A DNA stretch of 12,557 nt from Cylindrotheca closterium (Eukaryota > Bacillariophyta > Bacillariophyceae > Bacillariales > Bacillariaceae): assembly GCA_933822405.4 (NCBI GenBank), contig CAKOGP040001954.1, forward strand, positions 1 to 12,557, given 5' to 3'. This document shows, in pieces, positions 1-7,370 of this stretch. The translations under genes and the position numbers were made by a program. Numbering within the stretch: the first letter of the stretch is position 1; the number at the start of each line of letters is the position of its first letter. Below the pieces are notes generated by a model, which worked only from the letters and a program-made list of their open reading frames with translations, was not told the DNA's origin and did not search any database.

Positions 1-177
1 TAGGAATTAGGAATTTTAATTTGTTTTCGAAAAATCGTTGGAAATTTCACCCGGTTTGGGCTCTCTGCGGACACAGGTAGGCGTGCGGCCGGCTGGCAAC
101 ATTTGGGAGAGTCTTATCTGCTGGTTTAAAAGGTCTAGAAGTACGATGGAAGAGATCAAAACACGTACTGTAGGATC

Positions 178-1383
178 ATGAAGTTCTGCCACTTTCTTCA
201 ATTCGTCCTTTTCTCTTGGTATCCTACACAGTTGTGTGTTGAGGCCCTCAAAGATACCGAGGCGAGCCTTGCAGGAATAACCAAAGAGCCAGTATCCATT
301 TCGTATCAACAGTTGAAGGATGCCTTTGACGACCGAACTTCATGTCCCCCCAGGCAACTGCTGGAATCGATTGCTAAGGCATTTGGGCCAGATGGATTAG
401 GACTACTGGAGGTATCGAATATGCCACCTGCTATGGTAGAGCTGAGAAGCAACGTGCTGGACATGGCAGAATCCTTGGCCATGTTGCCAACAGAACAATT
501 GGAAGAGATTACCATTCCTTCCTCAATGTATTCTATTGGATGGTCACATGGTAAGGAACAATTTCGGGGAGAATATGACACTGGTAAAGGTAGCTTCTAC
601 TTTGATCCCTTTCACGAAGATAAATCCAATTACAACATATATCCTTCATCGATGCAGCCTGAGTTGGAAGACTCCCTACTCGAAATATCAACTCGCATGG
701 CTGAGATTGGATCGTGGGTTGCCAGTCTGTGTGACTCGTACTTACGAGAGCTAAAGGGCAAGCAAGAATCGCAGGGCACGGAAATAAAGAATGTACAGAG
801 AGACAAAACCGACAACAATGCAATCGACTTGCCAATTCAAACGATGTCAATAGAACAGAGCTTGGCTAATGGAAAGTATGCCAAGGGCCGCTTGCTGTAC
901 TACTTTCCAGCCGGAGCTAACATGAAAGACTCATTGCCGCAAAAAGAGGGCGAGATGACTTCTATCGACTCTTGGTGTGGGTGGCATAAAGATCACAGTT
1001 CCATGACCATATTGATTCCTGGAAAGCTTTTTGAGGATGAAAGCGACACAAATTCTGGATATGAACCTGGCGATAAACCTGGACTTTACATTCAGTCTCA
1101 AGCTCATGCCGTCCATGTCCGACTCCCCCTTACTTCCATTGGAGTGCAATTGGGAGAAACCTTGGAGATTATGAGTTGCGGACACTTTCGAGCCACACGT
1201 CACGCGGTGAAAGGGAGCAGCAATCCCAATACAGGTCGAGCAAGTCTCGCCTTGTTCTTGCAACCCGCTCTAGGCACGACCCTGCCGCAGCTCTACTCGC
1301 TAGCTGCAGATGAGTCTTTGAGGCAACGATGGCGGCCTACCTATGGAGAATTTCAGGAAGCAACCTTTGCAGCCTTTCTGTAG
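178..1383 (+). CDS. 2-oxoglutarate/Fe(II)-dependent oxygenase-like protein (isopenicillin N synthase-like fold)
   Basis: This is a single open frame of 401 residues, and an in-frame TAG at 136-138 blocks any longer N-terminus. The C-terminal half carries the signature of the Fe(II)/2-oxoglutarate oxygenase superfamily. WHKDHSS supplies His270 and Asp272, TRHAVKG supplies His342, and GRASLALFLQP supplies Arg354-x-Ser356, the usual anchor for the 2OG carboxylate. The spacing of the HxD...H triad (about 70 residues) fits an isopenicillin N synthase/DIOX-type core. An N-terminal GLGLLEVSN (about 73-81) resembles the 'GFFxVxNHG' start of that fold. Residues 1-22 are hydrophobic and could be a signal peptide or anchor, but no clear plastid targeting motif is visible. 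Enzymes of this family oxidise small molecules or proteins using O2 and 2OG. The substrate cannot be inferred here. Residues 195-230 look like a variable, charged insertion. All metal ligands are present, so an active enzyme is likely. Confidence 0.85.
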   Translation: MKFCHFLQFVLFSWYPTQLCVEALKDTEASLAGITKEPVSISYQQLKDAFDDRTSCPPRQLLESIAKAFGPDGLGLLEVSNMPPAMVELRSNVLDMAESLAMLPTEQLEEITIPSSMYSIGWSHGKEQFRGEYDTGKGSFYFDPFHEDKSNYNIYPSSMQPELEDSLLEISTRMAEIGSWVASLCDSYLRELKGKQESQGTEIKNVQRDKTDNNAIDLPIQTMSIEQSLANGKYAKGRLLYYFPAGANMKDSLPQKEGEMTSIDSWCGWHKDHSSMTILIPGKLFEDESDTNSGYEPGDKPGLYIQSQAHAVHVRLPLTSIGVQLGETLEIMSCGHFRATRHAVKGSSNPNTGRASLALFLQPALGTTLPQLYSLAADESLRQRWRPTYGEFQEATFAAFL

Positions 1384-1950
1384 TGGCAGCGATTTTGGCA
1401 AATTAAGGGCAGATTATGCCTATTCCTCACCCTCAATTAATTGTATCGAAAAACTGCCAACACTTCTGTTCCGTAATCAGGAGTGACATGCCTATGCTTC
1501 TTCAAGATGCAGTACGTCTAGTAGCCACGGATATCCATGTTGGCAATCAATTACAGTATACTAGCTCGCTAGTACCTGAAAACGTTGCTTCTCTCACTTA
1601 AAAATTACGTTTATGTGATGGCAATAAAATAATGGCGCCCAACATTTAGTGACATCGAAGCCAAAGACTCCTCAGGTACCTCCATTACAACCTGCAACTC
1701 AAACTCAATATCGTCAGAGCCGGAATGTTGCAAGGTTCGGATCAAATGAATAACACGAGTCGCGCAATTTTTAGTACTGTCCAAAGCATTATGCCGTTCC
1801 AACAACTTCAAAGACCTCAGTGTCGGCAAATAGAGTGGCAAATGGACGGGTTTCAATGCCCAATTCCAATAGTCACTGCCTGCATGCAATTGTTACAGCT
1901 GCAACAAGTACGTCAATTGTACCGGTAACTTGGATGACTTCTCAACATTA
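1384..1950. other. Intergenic stretch between convergent genes, no secure gene
   Basis: This stretch lies between the stops of the oxygenase (+) and the ankyrin gene (-). It should hold both 3' UTRs. Several short open frames exist. The longest on the minus strand (1889-1611, about 92 codons) has no ATG start, only TTG, and resembles no family I know. Short plus-strand frames at 1416-1601 and 1725-1928 overlap it or lack recognisable content. An alternative 3' exon of the ankyrin gene cannot be excluded, but I see no support for one. I found no RNA gene or repeat array here. Confidence 0.5.
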
Positions 1951-2728
1951 TTACAGCTCATTAGCATTTCGTATTTCTTCCATTGTCTTTCCTCCATGTT
2001 TCCTCAGTAACGATAGCATCATTTCAAATCGAACATCTCCGTCCTCCAAGCCCTGAAGTTGCAAAGCAACATCGGTCACAGTAACAGAATGCACTTTGTC
2101 CACCATGCTATCAAAATCTGCGTTGACGTCGGCTCCATTTTCCAATAGCAGCCTAGCATTTTCTACATGCCCGCCAAACACGTTCCAACTCAACGGGTGC
2201 ATCCGTAGTCCATCTTCCCAGGTAGAACGAATATTGGGATCCGCTCCTTTGGACAATAAAAGTGTCGTTACCTCACCATGACCATAAATTCCCGCCAAAT
2301 GTAGACACGCCTCGCCATTAGCAGTAGTGGCATGGATCCAAGCTATATGTTGTTGAGAACATGCAATTTGAAATTATTAATAGTGCCGACCGGGTAAAAA
2401 CAATGATTCGCATTTTATATTAATACAATGTAGCCACACTCCCAATTTACGGTAAAATCTCATTTGGGATGAAAGTTGACGCAGAACAATTAATTGTCTT
2501 ACCTGGATTCTGCTCCAACGATCTTTCAATGACATTTACATCGCCTCCACTACAGGCCAACCAATAATTGTCCCCAGGGAGCTCTTCTGCCAGAGCCAGT
2601 GGAAGTGTCACGAACAAAACAACGAGACAAACTTTAATGGTCCAAAGTAAAATGTGATCAATTTCGTCCATTTTCTTTCGGCGTGGAACAATGTGTTCGT
2701 TGGCGACACCCAGAAGAAATAGTATCAT
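1951..2728 (-). CDS. Secreted or ER-lumen ankyrin-repeat protein, two exons
   Basis: The deduced structure is complement(1951..2342, 2503..2728), giving 205 residues. Exon 1 ends ...EQNP plus one base at donor CCAG|GTAAGA. Exon 2 starts after ...ACATATAG and restores phase, giving ...NPAWIHATTANGE. Ankyrin repeats follow. A first degenerate repeat is at about 54-80 (YWLACSGGDVNVIERSL). A clear repeat is at 85-115 (GEACLHLAGIYGHGEVTTLL, then KGADPN), and another is at 120-150 (MHPLSWNVFGGHVENARLLL, then ENGADVN). Translation may start at Met1 or at Met20. From Met20 the protein begins with a textbook signal peptide: a hydrophobic core ILLWTIKVCLVVLFVTL, then cleavage near LALA/EE. I favour secretion or ER/vacuole lumen. 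Ankyrin repeats normally bind proteins, and the partner is unknown. The unspliced frame would stop inside the intron, which supports splicing. Signal-peptide ankyrin proteins are unusual outside protist lineages. Confidence 0.8.
2343..2502 (-). other. Intron of the ankyrin gene (160 bases)
   Basis: The minus-strand donor is CAG|GTAAGA and the acceptor is ACATATAG|CT. Removing 160 bases deletes an in-frame stop and joins a phase-1 exon end (g) to (ct), making an Ala codon in the middle of continuous ankyrin homology. Confidence 0.8.
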
Positions 2729-3176
2729 GCTTGCCTACTCTATGCAATAGCGAAATGGATTTGGCATCAATCACTGCTGATGTAGTGCAGTATTTTGTGA
2801 GAGATTTTGACAACGTCAATTTATTTTCCTGCAGCAAAAACTCAACCCGGAAGCGGGCATTGGAGGCATCTTTGGCTAATTTAGCGCACAGTATTCCGTT
2901 GGACGAGTTGAAACTGTGGATATATTTGTGCACCTTTCGTCGAACCTCCTGGTACGACGACAAATGGCGGATTATATTGGAACTATTTCCAAATTTAACA
3001 TTCCAGCTATAGGAGCCTTGTGGTCAACACATGATATAATGTTTCCATCCCCATCTGGCATTTTGTATTATACTAGAGCTGAAAAACTGCTAGAGTTAGG
3101 TGAATATTATTATGTCTGTGACTGTGGCTTCTACAACAGTAAGACAAGAGGACAGTATCGTACCATTTGAAAAAAA
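2729..3176. other. Region between ankyrin gene and hypothetical gene; possible small plus-strand gene or decayed frame
   Basis: On the plus strand two open frames follow each other in different frames. The first (ATG 2755 to stop 3012, 85 codons) contains EMDLASITADVVQYFVRDF and LANLAHSIPLDELKLWIYLC. The second (ATG 2916 to stop 3170, 84 codons) contains MADYIGTISKFNIPAIGALW. Both read as ordinary-composition protein, but I recognise neither. No clean GT-AG pair joins them. They could be a small unrecognised gene, an old frameshifted gene, or chance. The stretch must also hold the promoter and 5' UTR of the ankyrin gene, which starts at 2728 or 2671 on the other strand. The minus-strand frame at 2658-2963 looks like a shadow. 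Confidence 0.25.
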
Positions 3177-3988
3177 CTAAAAGTCGGGCTCGTCCAAGAG
3201 AGATGTTTTCTCCACATCTGAGCGACGATTGGTCTCCTTGGTTACGGAACTTAGATTCTTCATTTCCTTTTCGGCTTTCTGGTTGCCCGATGCCATAACA
3301 GACCAACCAATCATCATTGGGATGGGATTAGCTGTTATCAGTGTTGCTGCATAGCCAACATAGAATGGAACAGCTTGCCGCAATTCTGCCTTGGCGGACC
3401 GCTTCATCGATTGCTCCTCGACAGGACGTAGCAACTCTGATATTTCTGCTTCACGGTCCAAATCATGCTCCTGCGCATACTTTACGACACAGCCAAGTAT
3501 ACGTTTACATAATGTTTTGGAAATGCTTTCTTTTTCGTCTTTTTCGTTGGGTGGATATTTTTCGGCGGATAGTGACAAGATGGCACTTAGTTGGGCATAG
3601 GAAACCCTGTCGTGCTGTTCAGCTTCATCATTGGGAGTGTCATTTTCACAGTCATGATGATCATCGTCGCTGCTATCATGAAATGAAGACCGCCGTGATG
3701 ATGAAGTGCCGTTAATGACTACCATTGGAAGGTATACCGAATAGTCCTCGTCATCAATGTGACTCAATACAACCTCTTCTGGGTATACAGCTGGTCCCTC
3801 GTCCACCATGAAGAATGCTCAATGGGTGTAACGAATCGAAAATCCTGTGGATAATGAACAAATTCACGGTTCTTTTGCATATTTTCGGCTGCTTTTGCTT
3901 GTGTCCCCACCATTCGCTGGCCCGACATCATGCCAGGACTGTTGCTCGTTGTATTGGTTCGTGAATTGCGTCCTCTTTTCCGCCACAT
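3177..3988 (-). CDS. Hypothetical Ser/Asp/His-rich protein with one hydrophobic segment, probably two exons
   Basis: I do not recognise this protein. The secure part is the open frame 3809-3177 (ATG to TAG, 210 codons), with an in-frame TGA nine bases before its ATG. An upstream ATG at 3988 opens an overlapping frame (starting MWRKRGRNSRTNTTSNS) that would act as an inhibitory uORF unless spliced. A splice from AACC|GTGAATTT (exon end 3868) to TACCCAG|AAGAGG (exon start 3778) removes 89 bases, keeps phase, and gives 240 residues. An acceptor 12 bases earlier (exon start 3790) also keeps phase. The donor is weaker than those of neighbouring genes, so this join is tentative. The protein has a basic N-terminus, an acidic Ser/Asp/His tract (HDSSDDDHHDCENDTPNDE), a predicted helical region (KTLCKRILGCVVKYAQEHDL), a hydrophobic stretch AVPFYVGYAATLITANPIP that may span or touch a membrane, and a charged tail. 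It may be a tail-anchored or membrane-associated protein. No function is assigned. Confidence 0.55.
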
Positions 3989-4556
3989 GTCTTATCCAGT
4001 TGTCTATATCAACAAGTTAGGCCTACCCGTTTGAAAATACCCTTTTTAAATCAGGGACAATTGTGATGTAGGTGGTAAAACCTTGACTAAAAGTAACGCA
4101 ATACTGCAAGTTTCAACCTTTTGTGTCTTGCGTCCTTGAGTGAGTTGGAGTGTGTACACTTCGCAATTCAGTTTCAAAACCATTTTTGTGGGACTAACAA
4201 CGGTCGACTGACTGACTGACTTGACTGACTGACTGACTGACTGACTAGGGTGAAGGGTGATCAACTCTGTTTTCATTGATTGGTCACTACCGGCATGGTC
4301 TATGGTCATCGTTCAGGTTTCGGTAGATCAAATATGGATATGATAAAACTGCATAGGAAAAAGAAAGTCCAGAAGCAAAGTTTTCCAGGATTGATGCTAC
4401 AGGCCACAAAAAAAGGTAAATCATCATCACTGTTGTCTCTTCAACGCAGAAAGATAGTTCAAAGTCCCGAGGGCCATTTGCAAATGACGATATCGCTGGT
4501 TTGGGCAAACTAAATGTCGCGTTATGTCGCGATTGTGAGTGGATTTCATGCTCTAC
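3989..4556. other. Intergenic region with a microsatellite, no secure gene
   Basis: This stretch lies between the start of the hypothetical gene and the stop of the rhodanese gene, both on the minus strand. It should contain the promoter of the former and the 3' UTR of the latter. It holds the GACT tetranucleotide repeat at 4206-4246. Two overlapping open frames lie at 4280-4513 (+, 77 codons, Lys-rich) and 4508-4287 (-, TTG start), and neither matches a known family. The minus one is phase-compatible as an extra 3' exon of the rhodanese gene, but the implied 51-base intron would be the shortest here. Confidence 0.45.
4206..4246. repeat. (GACT)n microsatellite
   Basis: About ten tandem copies of GACT (equivalently ACTG/CTGA) fill this stretch, broken once by an extra T at 4221-4222. 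It lies in the upstream region of the minus-strand hypothetical gene, about 220 bases before its putative ATG. A tetranucleotide unit outside coding sequence is expected to vary in copy number between strains. Confidence 0.9.
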
Positions 4557-5981
4557 TTACTTCAGCAACTCTGGTTGGGGCTTGGCTCCTTCATGAACAC
4601 ATCTGTCAATAGCACAGTATAGCCAAGGTCTTGTTTCTTTTGATCTGTTTCCTTCCAAGTCAGCGCCGTAAGATTTCGTATCTTCTCTTTCGGATTCACC
4701 CCAGCACAAATAGCCTGACCTACATTGATTGCAAACCAGAACAAGCATGCGACAAGTATTGCATCTGGCTTCTTTGTTTTCACTTGGAGCATGGCCGTTA
4801 TCATAGTCATCGTGTGGGGCCTCACAGATCAAACACCGTCCCACTGTTTCACCACGATGTACTGGATCTGTCCGTCGAGGATCAAAGACAAAATTCTTTC
4901 CCTTGAATAGGCACATTTGCTTATTATCTGACTCTTGCAAATATGTTTGAATGCCACCCTTGAGTTGATATACTTTTGTTTGTGGATACATGGCTTGCAT
5001 CATCATGGAAACCCGTTCGCAACGAACTCCGCCTGTGCAATACATGAAGACTTCCTCCTTGTCCTTTATATTCGGATTTTCTGCCAAGAGCTCTGGCAAG
5101 TCGGAATACTTGCGTGTATTTGTGAGTAGTGTTGGAACATTTGAGACCGAGAAATGCCCAACTCTGCTTTCATATACATTGCGAACGTCCAAGAGCAGGG
5201 CATTCTCTCCGTCCGCGTTTTGAAGTTTAACGTTCCATTCTTCGGTTGTCAGGTGCTGTGACGGTGAGAGCGTCATCATTGCGTTTTGAATACGAGGGAG
5301 CTCAGCCACCAATGTAACCTGTTCCTCCGATACATCTTTGCCGCTCTGGTGTTTCTTTTCCTCTTGACGCTGCTTCTTCCTCCGCACCCTTCGATTGTTC
5401 TGCTTCGAACGGGAGTTTCTATTCTCTTTCGTGGAAGAGGCAGCCGTTCCTGCCGGATGGAAATTGTCAAATAAACAAATGACACTACTGGTTTCCTTGC
5501 AGATGAGTTTGTCAAATAACTGTGGTAGAACTGCACATCGAAATCAGCAACACTCTTGGTGGCTGTACATATACCAATCGGAATGATCGATTCCATGTGA
5601 TGACTTACTCGGCAAATCTTCTCGCAAGAAGCAGTATTTGATATTCAAATCTATCGTGTTGCTTTGTGATTGATGAGTACCGAGATCCAGTAATTGCTTC
5701 AATACTTTATCTTCATACTGCTTCAAATCGACAAGCTGTCCTGTCAGCACCCCATTCAATCCCTCTGAAGAGACTCGTATTCTCCCTTTCAGTGAGAGGT
5801 TTTTGCACAGGTGACGATGAAATTCGACGTGGTCTGGCACATTGGATAGATCGATATAGCAGTAGTATAGTGCCACCCGCCAACTCCTGTGTTGCCCTGG
5901 ATCCATGGTCATTAGATCCATGGTATCTTCTGCTGCCACTGTGAGGCACGCAACCACTGATTGCTTCATTTCTGCGGCCAT
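4557..5981 (-). CDS. TrhO/TSTD2-like (UPF0176) rhodanese-domain protein, two exons
   Basis: The deduced structure is complement(4557..5530, 5609..5981), giving 448 residues. The start is fixed by a TAG directly before the ATG. Order of parts: the N-terminal acylphosphatase-like domain typical of UPF0176 (about 34-145; RVALYYCYIDLSN, LKGRIRVSSEGLNGVLTG); a basic Lys/Arg/Gln linker (about 158-190); a rhodanese domain (about 216-325; LTTEEW, LLDVRNVYESRVGHF, active-site loop YCTGGVRCER with Cys289); then FKGKNFVFDPRRTDP and a Cys-rich tail (C357-x2-C360, C381-x2-C384, C391-x2-C394, C400) that probably binds zinc. In bacteria this family (TrhO, formerly YceA) hydroxylates uridine 34 of certain tRNAs to 5-hydroxyuridine. 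The eukaryotic relative TSTD2 has no firmly known role. The tRNA function here is therefore inferred. No targeting peptide is evident, so cytosol is likely. The stop TAA lies inside a perfect-looking donor (CTGAA|GTAAGT), so a further 3' exon is possible. Confidence 0.88.
5531..5608 (-). other. Intron of the rhodanese gene (78 bases)
   Basis: The donor is CCGA|GTAAGT and the acceptor is GATGTGCAG|TT. Removal deletes an in-frame TGA and joins ...FLREDLP to (I)LPQLFDKLICKETSSV. This restores the end of the first domain and keeps the reading frame into the rhodanese domain. Confidence 0.82.
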
Positions 5982-6134
5982 CTACACTCTGTAGCAATCG
6001 TGTTTGATGTCGCATGATAGACGCCGTCTGTACTTCGTTCCTCAGTCACATCTGTTATGCAGCCTCCATAGAGACACCAAATAAAAAACTAAAGAAGTCT
6101 CAAAACACGATTGCTGCAGAGTGCGGCCATCTAC
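5973..6134. repeat. Inverted repeat with an overlapping direct repeat in a divergent promoter
   Basis: The 21-base word AAACACGATTGCTRCAGAGTG occurs at 6103-6123 (+) and, with one mismatch, inverted at 5985-6005 (-), about 97 bases apart. In addition, the 13-base word TGCGGCCATCTAC occurs in direct orientation at 5973-5985 and 6122-6134. The left copies cover the start codon of the rhodanese gene (5981) and its leader. The right copies lie in the shared upstream region. This may be a partial local duplication with inversion, or paired regulatory sites. Confidence 0.75.
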
Positions 6135-6248
6135 CGGGCTGGTCAAAAAAGTCGATTGAATTCAGACCGTTAAGGTAATATATCCAAACCTTCGTATCTG
6201 TGGATGTATATAAAAATTCAATTTTGATTTTACCTCCCACCTCCCACA
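5982..6248. promoter_or_regulatory. Divergent promoter region between rhodanese gene and Cys/RS gene
   Basis: This 267-base gap separates two genes transcribed away from each other, so it must hold both promoters. A TATA-like word TATATAAAA lies at 6207-6215 on the plus strand, about 34 bases before the ATG at 6249, implying a very short leader for that gene if it is used. The inverted repeat described separately lies on the rhodanese side. An in-frame TGA at 6225-6227 closes the upstream frame of the plus-strand gene. Confidence 0.55.
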
Positions 6249-7115
6249 ATGCCTCCTCATCAGAAAAATCACGAAGACATGAGACATCTCTCTTCTGGCT
6301 CTGGCTCTGGCAGTCAGGACAGTCATGACTCCTCAGACGATCATGGCAACCAACGCAGCTACTCCAGCCAGAACACCTATAATATGACGTTCGTTGCTTG
6401 TGATCTTTGTTACAATGGAGAGTATCCTCCAAAGCCAAGGAAAAAGCTCTCCAGTTGGCCCACAGTAACTTGTAAAGACATTTACTATGACCTTCAAAGC
6501 TTGAACAAACATGCCAACCCCACACAGTGCTACAGTAAAGCCAATGAGTATAGAGCAAGTTGTTGCTCCGAAGCTACTACTGCCAGCACCAGGCAATCTC
6601 GCCCGCAATCCTCGTTCCCCCATCCGAAGCTTTCCACTGTTTTCGGGATCTTCCTTTTTTGGTTTATTGCAAGAGAGTACGTCAAGTCACGACGAAGACT
6701 TCGAGATGGTGCTGACGACTACGATGATTCATCTAGTATGATCCCCCCGGAAGAAGGAGCTGACTACAAACAAATGGATTCGGAAGAGAAAGGAAAGGAC
6801 GCACCACAAAAACTCATGAAATTGGGTTCGAGGCCATCAAGTCGTAGACGGAGTAGAAGTGGAAGAAGAGGAAAGAGTAGACGGGACGACTATGACGACG
6901 ACAATGATAGCAACGCGTCACCAATTCTTTCCATTATTCAAATGCTGATCTCGACCCCAAAACACAAACAAAGAAAAAAGAGACCACAGCGAGGAAGATC
7001 ACGGCGTCGAAGTCGGAGCAGGAGTTCGAGTCGAAGCCGAAGTAGAGGAAGACGATCAAAGAGCCGGCCGATTGTGCTGGCGGAGCCAGATCCCCCTCAA
7101 ATGCAACTTGTTTGA
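6249..7115 (+). CDS. Six-cysteine-domain, single-pass membrane protein with an RS-rich basic tail
   Basis: This is a single open frame of 288 residues. Visible parts in order: a Ser/Gly/His/Asp-rich start (1-45); a short cysteine domain (about 46-108) with C51-x2-C54, C75, C94 and the pair C105-C106 in the frame CDLCYNGEYPP...TC...C...CC; a hydrophobic segment STVFGIFLFWFIA (about 129-141) that is a likely membrane span; an acidic stretch (DGADDYDD, EEGADY); and a basic tail rich in Arg-Ser repeats (about 195-275). The CxxC...G..P...C...C...CC pattern is, as I recall it, common in diatom hypothetical proteins, often secreted or membrane-bound; no function is known to me. The RS tail resembles those of splicing factors, but no RNA-binding domain is present and the membrane span argues against that role. 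No N-terminal signal peptide is seen although the cysteine domain should be lumenal, so an upstream exon may be missing or the span may act as signal-anchor. Confidence 0.7.
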   Translation: MPPHQKNHEDMRHLSSGSGSGSQDSHDSSDDHGNQRSYSSQNTYNMTFVACDLCYNGEYPPKPRKKLSSWPTVTCKDIYYDLQSLNKHANPTQCYSKANEYRASCCSEATTASTRQSRPQSSFPHPKLSTVFGIFLFWFIAREYVKSRRRLRDGADDYDDSSSMIPPEEGADYKQMDSEEKGKDAPQKLMKLGSRPSSRRRSRSGRRGKSRRDDYDDDNDSNASPILSIIQMLISTPKHKQRKKRPQRGRSRRRSRSRSSSRSRSRGRRSKSRPIVLAEPDPPQMQLV

Positions 7116-7370
7116 TTTTTTTTAAAATTAAGAATTTCTGCACTGAAAACGCTGCAGGTCCTCTTGATACTAACAACTTAAATTTTTAAAAGTGACAAGC
7201 ATCGTATATTTCTGTTTTCATGGCCACGGCATTGTGTCGACTACTCTACTTTACTCGGTAAACCGTACAATACCATACCAGTATCGAGACATTATGTTTG
7301 ACTGGTTCGACCCGTCAATCGAGTCCCGGGTGCCCAAACTCACGTGGCAAAAGTTCGATCACATTGACTA

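Noticed and set aside
533..850. Antisense and alternate-frame ORFs inside the oxygenase gene
   Set aside because: The plus-strand frame carries a complete HxD...H and R-x-S set, so the others are shadows.
4046..4309. Minus-strand frame with SQSVSQSVKSVSQS repeats
   Set aside because: The repeat is only the translation of the GACT microsatellite; the flanks show no conserved protein features.
5713..6015. Minus-strand frame as a possible 5' exon of the rhodanese gene
   Set aside because: It overlaps the acylphosphatase-like domain in another frame, and the ATG at 5981 already gives a complete domain with a stop just upstream.
6100..6623. Minus-strand open frames overlapping the Cys/RS gene
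   Set aside because: They are antisense shadows of a composition-biased plus-strand gene and show no family motifs or plausible start context.
7298..7320. GGTTCGACCC, which resembles a tRNA B box/T arm
   Set aside because: The flanking five-base stem has a mismatch and no A box, anticodon arm or acceptor stem can be drawn upstream, so no tRNA is called.
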